NCBI RefSeq assembly: GCF_021432385.1
Contig: NZ_JAEACT010000004.1
Location: forward strand, 620,001 to 684,000
From: Clostridium hydrogenum
Lineage (GTDB): Bacteria > Bacillota > Clostridia > Clostridiales > Clostridiaceae
Length of the DNA: 64,000 nt
Direction of reading: 5' to 3'
Notes under the pieces: model-generated
What the model was told of the DNA's origin: nothing
Seen by the model: the letters and a program-made list of their open reading frames with translations, nothing else
Databases searched by the model: none
Translations under genes and position numbers: made by a program
Shown: positions 20,352 to 29,301 of the stretch, in pieces
Position numbering within the stretch: position 1 is the first letter of the stretch
How the letters are laid out: the number at the start of each line of letters is the position of its first letter

Positions 20352-20585
20352 ATGAACGGAATTTGGGGTGCTTTGGTAGCTGATCTTGGTAACATACTTA
20401 ATATAATAGGTGATATTTCTAATGTAGAATGGATTATCAAGGATATTAGTATTGAAGAAGCTATTTTCCAATGGAAGAAAGTAGCTGATATAGCTGATAA
20501 TTATAGGGTAAATGCTTATGTTGAACAGGTAACAGAAGAACAAATAAAAGAAGATCCTAATAAATACATTTCTAAAACAGCATAA
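20352..20585 (+). pseudogene. Small hypothetical ORF, possibly a gene remnant
   Basis: A 77-residue ORF starting MNGIWGALVADLGNILNI and ending with an acidic/basic tail. It is preceded by an in-frame stop and has no ribosome binding site, and codon use looks ordinary. A hairpin begins over its last codons. I do not recognise the family; it may be the 3' part of a larger deleted gene. Confidence 0.4.
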
Positions 20586-20606
20586 TATTTTAAAATATTA
20601 TGCTGT
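20577..20606. terminator. Perfect hairpin at the end of the small ORF
   Basis: ACAGCATAATATTTT pairs perfectly with AAAATATTATGCTGT. There is no immediate T run, so termination is only likely, not certain. Confidence 0.5.
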
Positions 20607-20673
20607 GAGCGTGTGAAGTTTTTTGTAAAATAACTTTCTATATTGTTTTAAATATGTATTCTAAAAATATGTA

Positions 20674-20708
20674 TGTCAAAAACGCCTTTAAAACAGGTGT
20701 TTTTGGCA
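20674..20708 (+). terminator. Intrinsic terminator-like hairpin
   Basis: The stem TGTCAAAAACGCCT/AGGTGTTTTTGGCA is followed by ATATTAAATTTTTTAT. The rest of the 20586-21103 gap shows no gene. Confidence 0.5.
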
Positions 20709-21103
20709 TATTAAATTTTTTATTCAGTAAGTCTTCCTTAGTTGTTTTTATGCTTTGATTAATGAAGAAAATAAGGCATGTGAAGATATAATTATAGTTT
20801 TTTAATTCGTATTGTTTTACAATCTTTTAAACCTATTTATGTAAAAGCCAACATATATTTTAGTATCTACTACCATTAAGTGGCTATCCAATGGTCTTCC
20901 TTAAAACAATAAGTCCTAAATCGTTTTATTTTTTATTAAATTAATTAACATTTTATATTTAATATATGGTATAATAAATACAACATAGATGCTTAATATT
21001 TAAAGAAAAATGGCGCTGCCGCACTAATATTACTTTATACTCAAAATTTAAATATTCTTAGTGCTCTAGCCCCTTCAATATATCTATAATGAGGAGAATA
21101 ACA

Positions 21104-22027
21104 ATGATACACATTACTAATTTAAATGATAGTTTACCGCTTTTTAAAGCTTTAAGTTCAGATATTAGAATTCAAATACTAGAATTACTAAGTGAATATA
21201 AACAATTGAATATGAATGAATTAGCCGAAAAATTAAATTTAACTAACGGTGCTATTACAATGCACGTAAAGAAGTTAGAAGAATGCGGTCTTATTAAAAT
21301 TACAACTCTTACTGCAAAACACGGGATACAAAAAATTTGCAATCTTCATGAAGATAAGTTTGTAATAGACATAACTAAGCCAGAGGTTGAAAATTCATAT
21401 GAACTAGAAATAGGTATAGGTCAGTATTCTGCTTATGAAATTTATCCAACCTGCGGCATTGCAACAAAGGATAAGTTGATTGGTGAAGTTGATAATCCTA
21501 GTTATTTTGCAGATCCAGAAAGAATTAATAGCGATATTCTTTGGTTTACTAAAGGGTTTATTGAATATAGAATACCAAACTATCTAAAACCAAACCAAAA
21601 ATTTTCGGAAATTCAAATTTCAATGGAAATAAGTTCTGAAGCTCCTGGAAATTGCAATATTTGGCCTTCAGATATACACTTTGATTTAAATGATATACGT
21701 TTAGGAAGTTGGGTTAGTCCTGGCGACTATGCCGATACTAAAGGTATATTAACACCTTCATGGTGGTTTCCAAACTGGAATCAATATGGCCTTTTAAAAT
21801 TACTTTCTATTAATAAGTTTGGTACTTTTATAGATGGATTAAAAATTTCTGATGTAACTATAGATGACATTGGTTTAAATTTTAAAAGCGATTTAAAATT
21901 CAAATTTTCTGTACCTGAAAATACAAATCACGTTGGCGGTCTTACAATTTTTGGTCAAAATTTTGGTAACTACAGTCAAGGAATACATGTTAGGATAATT
22001 TATGAGGGAGGTAATAATGTTGGCTGA
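21104..22027 (+). CDS. ArsR-type HTH regulator with large C-terminal sensor-like domain
   Basis: A 307-residue protein. Residues 1-80 are a winged helix (FKALSSDIRIQILELLSEY, LNMNELAEKLNLTNGAITMH), the ArsR fold. The remaining 225 residues are unlike metal-sensing ArsR proteins: they are rich in Trp, Pro and Asp (LTPSWWFPNWNQYGLLKL) with beta-strand character, suggesting a carbohydrate-binding sensor. The start was set at the ATG seven bases behind GAGGAG. It overlaps the DUF624 gene by 11 bases. With arabinan genes next to it, it probably regulates them, but no operator was identified. Confidence 0.75.
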   Translation: MIHITNLNDSLPLFKALSSDIRIQILELLSEYKQLNMNELAEKLNLTNGAITMHVKKLEECGLIKITTLTAKHGIQKICNLHEDKFVIDITKPEVENSYELEIGIGQYSAYEIYPTCGIATKDKLIGEVDNPSYFADPERINSDILWFTKGFIEYRIPNYLKPNQKFSEIQISMEISSEAPGNCNIWPSDIHFDLNDIRLGSWVSPGDYADTKGILTPSWWFPNWNQYGLLKLLSINKFGTFIDGLKISDVTIDDIGLNFKSDLKFKFSVPENTNHVGGLTIFGQNFGNYSQGIHVRIIYEGGNNVG

Positions 22028-22685
22028 TGGAGACTATCTAAGCTCTAATAGGCTTATGGACTTACTAAGTTCTATATGTTCTATGTTTGTGGCTAATATA
22101 TGTTTTTTATTAGCTGCTTTACCACTTACATTGTATATTATTCTTTTTAAAACAATTGACTTAAGAATTCTTTCTCTGATTTGGATATTTTGTGGTCCTG
22201 CAGTTACCGCTTTATTTTTAGTAATTAATAAGATATTATTGAAACAAGATTCAGGTATCTTTAAAACGTTTTTTAGTGGCTATTTGAAAAACTTTAGGCA
22301 GAGCATCCTAATATCAGGAGTTCAAGGTATACTTTTATTTGTACTATATTTGGATATGAAATTTTTTATGGCAAAGAAAATTTTTATTTTATACGACATA
22401 TTTATGATATTATCTATTTTAGTAATCCTAATCAGTTTGTATATATATCCGCTATTATCAAGATTTGAAATATCTTCAATTAACCTAATTAAACTTTCTA
22501 TACTATACTCAATAAAAAAATTTCACATCTTAATAATTAGCTTAATATTATTTTTAATCACTACTTATGTTTCTGTACAAGCTCCCACTATATACCTTTT
22601 CTTCGGACCTTGCATAACTTGCTACTTTGTTCTAATGGCAGAAAAGAAAATATTTTTTGAAATTAACCAAACCTTCATAAAATAA
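22017..22685 (+). CDS. DUF624 (YesL-family) membrane protein
   Basis: A 222-residue protein with five to six hydrophobic helices. The opening LSSICSMFVANICFLLAALP and the GPAVTALFLVINKIL segment are characteristic of DUF624. YesL proteins accompany carbohydrate ABC importers and YesMN regulators in Firmicutes; their exact role is unknown. The start at 22017 follows GGGAGG. It is translationally coupled to the ArsR-type regulator. Confidence 0.8.
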   Translation: MLADGDYLSSNRLMDLLSSICSMFVANICFLLAALPLTLYIILFKTIDLRILSLIWIFCGPAVTALFLVINKILLKQDSGIFKTFFSGYLKNFRQSILISGVQGILLFVLYLDMKFFMAKKIFILYDIFMILSILVILISLYIYPLLSRFEISSINLIKLSILYSIKKFHILIISLILFLITTYVSVQAPTIYLFFGPCITCYFVLMAEKKIFFEINQTFIK

Positions 22686-22713
22686 GCATAAAACGCGACT
22701 GTCGCACAATAAA

Positions 22714-22930
22714 TCAGAGTACAAAGTACAGAGTACAAAGTACAAAGAAGGATGATTTACCTTTCCTTGCGTCAGCTAAATCTTAAACTTAACTGTTGTC
22801 AGCTTCGCCGACAGCAGCAATGCCGCGATTGCGTAAGCAATCAAAAATAAGTTATAAGATTTTCTGTAGCAAAGCGGAAGAAAATCATCCTTCTTTGTAC
22901 TCTGTACTTTATACTTTGTACTTTGGTTTA
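22714..22930. repeat. Palindromic element family A, copy 4 (AGAGTAC arms, inverted core)
   Basis: The left arm is AGAGTACAAAGTACAGAG and the right arm TTTGTACTCTGTACTTT. The core is in the opposite orientation to copies 1-3 (AGGTAAATC-type end first; TTGTCAGCTTCGCCGAC). It fills the space between convergent genes. Confidence 0.85.
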
Positions 22931-22946
22931 ATTGGTTCGCAATGTT

Positions 22947-24392
22947 CTATTTAATCATCTTACCCCATATAGAAACTCCATTTTTATTTATCCCAGTAAA
23001 TACAATTGTTGGCTTCCAATTTTCATAGTCCCAGGATGGAATAACCTTACATTCATATTGCTGATTCTTATCATTTTCATCTTTAATATTTATAATAAGA
23101 GTATTTTTACCTGTAAACTTCCAACTTCCATTTGTATTGTTCCACTTAACTTCTCCATTTTCCTTTAAAACCATATCTTTTGATTTTATCTGAGAGTTGT
23201 CAACTTTAGATAAAATCATGGCTTGCCAATCACCTGGAATAACGTTTTTATCAATTGTTTGTTCTTTCTCTCCTGCATACCTCTCTGGTGATACCATAGG
23301 CCATCCATCATCTGACCATAATATTTTTCTAACATTAAGATAAGGCCAATCAATATCCTTTCCGCCTCTAGCATGATGTACAATATAATACTCACCATCA
23401 TCATTTAATATAGAATTATGACCAGGAGCTTGCCAACCTTCATCGTTTCCAAATTTATATCCACCAAGCACCTTATTTCCTATGTCAAAAGGATTATCTG
23501 TTGTATCCGTCATATCCTTTCCATTTGAATCTACATATGGGCCATCTATATTTTTAGACCTTCCAACTCTCACATTATAATCCTTCATTAAAGAACCATA
23601 GGAAACAAACAAATAATAATAATTATACTTAGAATTATATGTTATATAAGGTCCTTCAATAGCTCTATCCACACTAGAATTTCTGCTTGCTATATTGGTC
23701 CCATATCCATATTTAAGCAGCTTTCCAGTTTTGTTATCCAATCTTGAAATATATATTCCTGACCAAAAAGAACCATAACACATCCACTCATTTCCATCCT
23801 TATCAGTGACTATATTAGGATCTATTGCATTTACATCATCTGTCTCATCAGTTTTAAATACTTCACCCATATCTTCATATGGTCCTTCAATTGACTTGCT
23901 TCTTGCCATGCCTATTAAAGACTTATTTACTCCAAACTTTGATGCTGCATAATAAAGATAATAATACTCCCCCCTCTTTACTATATCCGGAGCCCATAAT
24001 GTTGTTGCGCCTGTCCAAGCAACTGCTGTTTGAGGTACACCATCATTAAAAGCATAACCTACAAACTGCCAGTTTATCAAATCCTTTGATTTTCTTATTT
24101 GAATTCCTGGCATTGGTGTTCCTCCTACCTTACAATCTGTTGAAAATATATAGTACGTATCTCCATCTTTAAATATGCCTGGATCATGCACATTTAAGCT
24201 TCCCCACTTTTTCTCATTATCCAAAATTGTATCATCATACATTTTTTCTTTTACCGGACTCTTTGGAAAACTCAATTTTGCCATCCCCTTTTCCTTATTT
24301 ATAACTGGTAACTTAAATATATAAAAATAAATTGCACCTATTAAAATAAGAGCAATTAAAATTCCTGATATCATTATGAACTTCTTTTTCAT
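22947..24392 (-). CDS. Membrane-anchored GH43 arabinan endo-1,5-alpha-L-arabinosidase
   Basis: A 481-residue protein beginning with an uncleaved signal-anchor helix (FIMISGILIALILIGAIYFY). GH43 catalytic landmarks: general base Asp in NVHDPGIFKDGDTYYIFST, pKa-tuning Asp in VNAIDPNIVTDKDG and general acid Glu in RAIEGPYITYN. About 110 C-terminal residues after VSPERYAGEKEQ form the beta-barrel extension of AbnA-type endo-arabinanases. It would cut arabinan at the outer surface of the membrane. ATG at 24392 has the better spacing to GAAGG. Confidence 0.87.
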   Translation of the reverse strand: MKKKFIMISGILIALILIGAIYFYIFKLPVINKEKGMAKLSFPKSPVKEKMYDDTILDNEKKWGSLNVHDPGIFKDGDTYYIFSTDCKVGGTPMPGIQIRKSKDLINWQFVGYAFNDGVPQTAVAWTGATTLWAPDIVKRGEYYYLYYAASKFGVNKSLIGMARSKSIEGPYEDMGEVFKTDETDDVNAIDPNIVTDKDGNEWMCYGSFWSGIYISRLDNKTGKLLKYGYGTNIASRNSSVDRAIEGPYITYNSKYNYYYLFVSYGSLMKDYNVRVGRSKNIDGPYVDSNGKDMTDTTDNPFDIGNKVLGGYKFGNDEGWQAPGHNSILNDDGEYYIVHHARGGKDIDWPYLNVRKILWSDDGWPMVSPERYAGEKEQTIDKNVIPGDWQAMILSKVDNSQIKSKDMVLKENGEVKWNNTNGSWKFTGKNTLIINIKDENDKNQQYECKVIPSWDYENWKPTIVFTGINKNGVSIWGKMIK

Positions 24393-24415
24393 ACGCATTA
24401 CCTTCTTTTCAATAT

Positions 24416-24463
24416 GCTATGTTTTAAATAAGTGTTGCTTTGCACACTTATTTAAAACATAGT
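24416..24463. repeat. Short family B hairpin (left end only)
   Basis: GCTATGTTTTAAATAAGTGT pairs with ACACTTATTTAAAACATAG around TGCTTTGC. It is identical in design to the first hairpin of the 275-bp elements, without their second half. It sits between two GH43 genes. Confidence 0.75.
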
Positions 24464-24479
24464 TTCATTTACTTTCTTT

Positions 24480-25436
24480 TTAATCTCCTAAAGGTGTTCC
24501 AAACTCTGGTGTTCCATCAGCTTTCCAATCTATCTTCTGCGCTCTTGCATGACGATTAGGATCATCAAGCGGATCTCCCACTATTTCTTTATAATTTCTA
24601 GCATGGTAAATTAAAAGATCTTTCTTGCCATCTTCTGAAACAGTAAAACTATTATGTCCTGGTCCATACTGACCTACTTCATAATCTGTTCTAAATACCG
24701 GAGCTTCCGATTTAGTCCAGGATTTAGGATTTAACAAATCACTTGTTTCATCAGAAGTTAACATTCCCATACAATAATTATAGTCTGTTGCACTTGCGGA
24801 ATAAGTTATAAATATTTTGCCGTTTTTCTTAAGCACTGCTGGTCCCTCATTTACTAAAAACCCTATGCATTCCCATGGATGTTCCGGTTTTGATAACATA
24901 ACCTGCTTTCCTTTAATTGTCCATGGATTGCTAAGTTCAGCAATATATAAATTTGAATTTCCTTTTATTTTGGGATCCTTTTGTGCCCAAACTAAATATC
25001 TTACTCCTCTATGTTCAAAGGTTGTTGCATCTAGAGCAAATGATTCCCAGTTAGTTTTAAGTTGTCCTTTTTCAATCCACTCACCTTCTAAAGGATTAGC
25101 TGACGAATTTTCAAGTACATAAATTCTGTGATCAAACATTTCTCCTCTAATATCACTAACTTTGGCTGCTGCAAAATATATATACCACTTGTTATCTATA
25201 AAGTGGATTTCTGGTGCCCAAATATATGCACTCATTGCACCATCCTTATGCTTTCTCCAAATTACAGTAGGCGTATCATCTCCTAAACCTTGAATAGTTT
25301 TAGATTTTCTTATTTGAATTCTATCGTATTCTGGCACTGATGCTGTGAAATAATAGTAACCATCGCTGTGCTTATACACAAATGGATCTGCTGCTTGTTT
25401 CACAATTGGGTTTTTATAGCTATAACTTTCCAACAT
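24480..25436 (-). CDS. Cytoplasmic GH43 alpha-N-arabinofuranosidase
   Basis: A 318-residue single-domain GH43 enzyme with no signal peptide. It has catalytic Asp in KQAADPFVYKHSDGYYYFTA, a second Asp in SFALDATTFEHRGVRYLVWA and Glu in FLVNEGPAVLKKNGK; QYGPGHNSFTVSEDG completes the active-site set. It probably releases arabinose from imported arabino-oligosaccharides. It lies directly downstream of the sugar ABC importer genes, in the same direction and likely the same transcript. Confidence 0.87.
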   Translation of the reverse strand: MLESYSYKNPIVKQAADPFVYKHSDGYYYFTASVPEYDRIQIRKSKTIQGLGDDTPTVIWRKHKDGAMSAYIWAPEIHFIDNKWYIYFAAAKVSDIRGEMFDHRIYVLENSSANPLEGEWIEKGQLKTNWESFALDATTFEHRGVRYLVWAQKDPKIKGNSNLYIAELSNPWTIKGKQVMLSKPEHPWECIGFLVNEGPAVLKKNGKIFITYSASATDYNYCMGMLTSDETSDLLNPKSWTKSEAPVFRTDYEVGQYGPGHNSFTVSEDGKKDLLIYHARNYKEIVGDPLDDPNRHARAQKIDWKADGTPEFGTPLGD

Positions 25437-25468
25437 GTCCCTCTCCCTTGCATTAATAATTTTTATAA

Positions 25469-26311
25469 CTACTTAATACCTGTTATTGCAATTGATTCTA
25501 TTATCTGTTTTTGGAATAATGCAAATATAACTAATATTGGTACCATTGATATAACAGAAGCCGCCATTATTAATCCGTAATCACTTTGAATAGCGTACAT
25601 TGAGTTAAAAGAAGCTATAAGTACTTGTACTGTACTATGCTCTGGTGTATTTAAATAAATACTTGGTCCAAGATAATCATTCCAACAACCCATAAATCCT
25701 AATATTATTTGCGTTGCTAAGGCTGGCTTTACTAATGGTAAAATTATTTTAAAGAAAATTCTTGTATATGAACATCCATCTATTTTAGCCGCATCGATTA
25801 ACGAATTTGGTAATCCAAACATATATTGTCTTAAAAAGAATATAGTCATTACACTTCCAAACAAACCTGGAATTATTAATGGTAAAAGGGTATCTATCCA
25901 TCCTAACTTCGTAAACAATACAAATTGAGGTATCATTACTACCGGGAAGGGTATCATGATAGTTCCAAGTAAAGCTAAAAACATTTTATTCTTACCCTTA
26001 AAGTTTAATTTTGAAAAGGCAAAAGCTGCCATACTAGACGATAATGTACCGACAACAGTTACACTTAATGCTACTATGATAGTATTTATAAAACCATTTA
26101 AAAGTGGTGTCATCTGAAACACCTTAATATAATTGTCCCATTGTGGATTTTTAGGTATCCATTGTGGCGGAATAGCTAACACTTCTGTCTTAGGCTTCAA
26201 TGAAGTAGAAATCATCCATGCAAGTGGTAAAAGCATAGTTACCGCACCTAGTGCTAAAACAATAAATAGTATAATATCTACATTTCTTTTTTTACGTTTT
26301 TGTGAAACCAT
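25469..26311 (-). CDS. Sugar ABC transporter permease (AraQ/MalG type)
   Basis: A 280-residue protein with six membrane helices and the EAA motif in LIDAAKIDGCSYTRIFFKI. The pattern LPLAWMISTSLKPKTEVL is typical of the second permease of CUT1 carbohydrate importers. It pairs with the permease just upstream and is served by a shared ATPase (MsmX type) that is not in this window. Confidence 0.9.
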   Translation of the reverse strand: MVSQKRKKRNVDIILFIVLALGAVTMLLPLAWMISTSLKPKTEVLAIPPQWIPKNPQWDNYIKVFQMTPLLNGFINTIIVALSVTVVGTLSSSMAAFAFSKLNFKGKNKMFLALLGTIMIPFPVVMIPQFVLFTKLGWIDTLLPLIIPGLFGSVMTIFFLRQYMFGLPNSLIDAAKIDGCSYTRIFFKIILPLVKPALATQIILGFMGCWNDYLGPSIYLNTPEHSTVQVLIASFNSMYAIQSDYGLIMAASVISMVPILVIFALFQKQIIESIAITGIK

Positions 26312-26334
26312 TCTTTATCATCTCCTTAGCTAAA

Positions 26335-27279
26335 TCATTCCATGTTAGTATCGCTGTCAGTCTTCATATTGTGCCTAAATTGAACAAACGTTACCACAAA
26401 TATAAACATCGCCAATATCCATGCCACTGCACACGCATATCCCATTCTAGATTCTTTAAATGCTTTCTGCCATAAATAATATACTATAGTAGCGGCACTA
26501 TAACTTGGTCCTCCGTTATCAACCATTATACTTGGCTCAACATAAACCTGTGACCCTCCTATAATCCCAGTAATTACAATAAAGAAAGTAATAGGTTTTA
26601 ATAGAGGCACTGTTATATTCTTTAAAATTTGAAATGCATTAGCACCATCAAGCTGTGCAGCCTCATAATATGATTTAGGTATAGCTTGTATAGCTGCGAG
26701 ATAAAGTAGAATAGTGTATCCAAGTCCCTTCCACACCATCATCATTACAATTGATATTTTAACTGTAGATTCATTTGCTAACCAATTTGGTCCCTTTATT
26801 TTAAATAAATCATATAAAATTTGATTTAATAAACCATAATCACCGTTATATACCCATCTCCATAAAATAGCTATTGCAGTTACTGATGATACAACTGGTA
26901 TGTAATAAATAACTCTATAAGCTTTAGCTCCAAACATATCCCTGTTCATAGCTAGCGCAAGAAGTAATGCAAGAATGAGTCCTATTGGTATTCCTATCAT
27001 CATATATATAGTATTCCACAATGACTGCCAAAATCTTCCGTCAGTAAATATTTCCTTATAGTTAGCAAAGCCAACAAAATGCATTGATCCAAGTCCATTC
27101 CAATCAGTAAATCCTGCAATTACAGAAAAAACTAGTGGCCCTAAGGCAAATATAAAAAATCCTAGTATGGGAGGCAAAACGAATAAGTATCCTGTTTTTG
27201 ATTCTTCATAATGTAATCCTTTATTTTTAGGCTTCTTTAGCTTTATATTTTTTTTAGTGTTTATATCAACATTTTGCAA
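26335..27279 (-). CDS. Sugar ABC transporter permease (AraP/MalF type)
   Basis: A 314-residue permease (counted from TTG) with six membrane helices after LFVLPPILGFFIFALGPLV and the EAA motif YYEAAQLDGANAFQILKNI. No ATG fits the N terminus. A TTG at 27279, six bases behind GGGGTGAG, is the best start; GTG at 27288 or an upstream TTG at 27330 are alternatives. It forms the CUT1 channel with the next gene. Confidence 0.87.
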   Translation of the reverse strand: MQNVDINTKKNIKLKKPKNKGLHYEESKTGYLFVLPPILGFFIFALGPLVFSVIAGFTDWNGLGSMHFVGFANYKEIFTDGRFWQSLWNTIYMMIGIPIGLILALLLALAMNRDMFGAKAYRVIYYIPVVSSVTAIAILWRWVYNGDYGLLNQILYDLFKIKGPNWLANESTVKISIVMMMVWKGLGYTILLYLAAIQAIPKSYYEAAQLDGANAFQILKNITVPLLKPITFFIVITGIIGGSQVYVEPSIMVDNGGPSYSAATIVYYLWQKAFKESRMGYACAVAWILAMFIFVVTFVQFRHNMKTDSDTNME

Positions 27280-27302
27280 ATTTCTCACCCCATTATATTC
27301 AA

Positions 27303-27347
27303 AGTATTGATAAACTATTTGAGCTACCAAAATCAGTTTGTATCAAT
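27303..27347 (-). repeat. Short interspersed motif, copy 3 (minus strand)
   Basis: The minus strand reads CAAACTGATTTTGGTAGC then TCAAATAGTTTATCAATAC, a variant of the motif at 15398 and 20108. It lies just upstream of the permease start. Confidence 0.4.
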
Positions 27348-27364
27348 AGATACTCTTATTTTTG

Positions 27365-27412
27365 GGCTATGTTTTAAATAAGTGTTTATTTCACACTTAT
27401 TTAAAGCATAGC
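27365..27412. repeat. Short family B hairpin (left end only)
   Basis: GGCTATGTTTTAAATAAGTG pairs with CACTTATTTAAAGCATAGC around TTTATTT. It sits between the binding-protein gene and the two permease genes, where a hairpin often lowers downstream expression relative to the binding protein. Confidence 0.75.
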
Positions 27413-27430
27413 TTTCTTTAGTAAGTTTAG

Positions 27431-28786
27431 CTATTTTTTCTGTGCTGCTGCTTGTTGTTTATATGAATCATCTAATAATTTCTGCATTATAGGTTGTTCT
27501 TTTTTACAATAATCTGATACTGAAACTTTTCCATCAAGTACAGGCTGTATATTTGTAAAGAATTCATCATACCATGCTGAGGTATAAGTATATTCTGCTG
27601 GCATTCTTCTTCCATAATTTTCAACTGCATTTTTAAATTCTGATATGTTTGTTGGCTTTGTTTGGCTGAAATAATCTGAATCTGCTACAGATTTTACATT
27701 AGGCATTTGTAAATCTTCAGCTGCTTCTTCTTTATTTCCTTCTTTATCAGCGGACAAGTAAGTTATAAATTCAACTGCTTCCTTAGGGTGTTTAGTTTTT
27801 GCAGAAATACCAAATCCAACTGATTGTATCCAAGTTGCAGGTTTTCCTGTTTTAGGACTAACAGGTGGTGTCATTAAGCCGTAGTCAAAAGGTAAACTCT
27901 TATTAAATGTAGATATATCCCAAGTTGCACATGCATAAAATGCCATTTGTCCTTTTAGCCATCTTTGATATCCACCTAATGATTGGGTTTCTGAAATAGA
28001 TGGTGTTATTTTATATTTATTTTGCATATCAACAAAGAATTGAAAAGCTTGAATAAATTCAGGAGTATCTATTGTAACCTTTTTATGTGTTTTATCTAAC
28101 CAGTCTCCACCATTTGACCACACAAAACTCTGCAATGAAAATTGTGCGGCTAAACCTGTACCAAACTGATCTATTTTTCCATCTCCATTTGTATCCTTAG
28201 TAAGTTTTTTAGATATCTGCTCAAATTCATCCCAAGTATACGGTTTCTTAGGATCTGGTAGTGGAATTCCTGCTTTTTCAAACATTGTTTTATTATAAGC
28301 CATTATGAATGGTCCCGTTGATCTTGGTAATGCATACAAATCACCTTTTCCTATTTCCTTGCCATCATATCTATATGAATCAAGTGCTGATGACCACATA
28401 TCATCCAATTTAGATTTATCTACATACTTTTGTATATCTAAAAGTTGATTATTATCTGCCCACTTTCTTACATCTCCAGAACCAACATAATAAACATCGG
28501 GTAAAGTATTTGATGATGCAGCTGCTGTAAGCTTTTGACTATAAGTATCTGAATCCGCTGTTATAAATTTTATTGTAATGTTTGGATATTTTTGCTCAAA
28601 TTTCTTTATAATTTTTTGATAAATTACTTTTTCCTGTGGTTGAGTTGATGCCATCCAACTAATTTCAATTTTCCCGTCACTTGTTTTACCGTTGCTGCTA
28701 CCACAGCCAGTGAAAAGTGAAGTCGTCATTACAAGTGCCATTCCTAGTACTGCTAATTTTTTCCCTCTTCTTAACATTTCTTTCAT
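27431..28786 (-). CDS. Sugar ABC transporter substrate-binding lipoprotein
   Basis: A 451-residue extracytoplasmic binding protein. The signal peptide ends in lipobox LFTGC (GMALVMTTSLFTGCGSSNGK). The SBP_bac_1 fold is recognisable from KKFEQKYPNITIKFIT, GTGLAAQFSLQSFVWSNGGDW and AVEFITYLSADKEGNKEE. It captures oligosaccharides, probably arabino-oligosaccharides given the GH43 neighbours. It is the first gene of the importer operon, behind a sigma-A promoter with a cre-like site. Confidence 0.9.
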   Translation of the reverse strand: MKEMLRRGKKLAVLGMALVMTTSLFTGCGSSNGKTSDGKIEISWMASTQPQEKVIYQKIIKKFEQKYPNITIKFITADSDTYSQKLTAAASSNTLPDVYYVGSGDVRKWADNNQLLDIQKYVDKSKLDDMWSSALDSYRYDGKEIGKGDLYALPRSTGPFIMAYNKTMFEKAGIPLPDPKKPYTWDEFEQISKKLTKDTNGDGKIDQFGTGLAAQFSLQSFVWSNGGDWLDKTHKKVTIDTPEFIQAFQFFVDMQNKYKITPSISETQSLGGYQRWLKGQMAFYACATWDISTFNKSLPFDYGLMTPPVSPKTGKPATWIQSVGFGISAKTKHPKEAVEFITYLSADKEGNKEEAAEDLQMPNVKSVADSDYFSQTKPTNISEFKNAVENYGRRMPAEYTYTSAWYDEFFTNIQPVLDGKVSVSDYCKKEQPIMQKLLDDSYKQQAAAQKK

Positions 28787-28846
28787 TCCCCCATTTGATT
28801 TAATTTAACTTAAACTATTTTATGTTTTCCTAAATCTCATATTTAC

Positions 28847-28875
28847 ATTATAATCGGTATACGTTTTCAAGTCAA
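28847..28875 (-). promoter_or_regulatory. Sigma-A promoter with overlapping cre-like site
   Basis: The minus strand shows TTGACT, a 17-base spacer and TATAAT. The spacer contains TGAAAACGTATACC (28856-28869), which matches the CcpA cre consensus TGWAANCGNTNWCA apart from its last base. It is about 60 bases upstream of the binding-protein start, so catabolite repression of the importer operon is likely. Confidence 0.75.
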
Positions 28876-29135
28876 CACTATTTTAACTTTTCTTTAATCA
28901 ATTTATATGTATGTAAACCTTCATTTAGCCATGCTGCAATTATTTTTTCTGAAAATCCCTCTATTTATATGATTTACAGCAACTTTCTTATAGTTTAAAT
29001 CTTTTTAAATTTATATTGAATAATCATTTTATTAATTAATAAATATAGATTTAATATAAATATATCTATAATAATTTAGGTATATATATATTTATGTTAT
29101 TATAAAACAATATGTCAACAAAAATATACTTTAAT

Positions 29136-29301
29136 ATAGAGGTACAACTTGGAACATTGAAATTGCAAATGCCAAGATTATCCTTACAGCAATATTTTTC
29201 AATTCACAATTCACAATGAATGATTGTGAATTGAAAGCATTATTATAAGGATGAATTTGGTGCTTGCAATTTAAATGTTTCAGGTTGTTTATCTATATAT
29301 C
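29136..29301. repeat. Family F palindrome with TTCACAAT hairpin centre
   Basis: The left arm GAGGTACAACTTGGAACATT and right arm AAATGTTTCAGGTTGTTTA enclose ATTATCCTTACAGCAATATT and its approximate complement, around a TTCAATTCACAATTCACAAT hairpin. The right arm covers the stop codon region of the GH31 gene ending at 29293. The rest of the 28787-29292 gap is AT-rich promoter DNA. Confidence 0.7.

Noticed and set aside
20334-20543. Minus-strand ORF of 69 codons
   Set aside because: It is antisense to the 20352-20585 frame, has no ribosome site and has low-complexity hydrophobic composition.
20577-20606. Strong rho-independent terminator
   Set aside because: The stem is perfect but is pure AT in the centre and lacks a following T run, so it is listed only at moderate confidence.
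22714-22930. Tandem heptamers of family A as a CRISPR array
   Set aside because: Units are 7-8 bp with no spacers, and the right side is the inverted complement rather than a continuing direct repeat.
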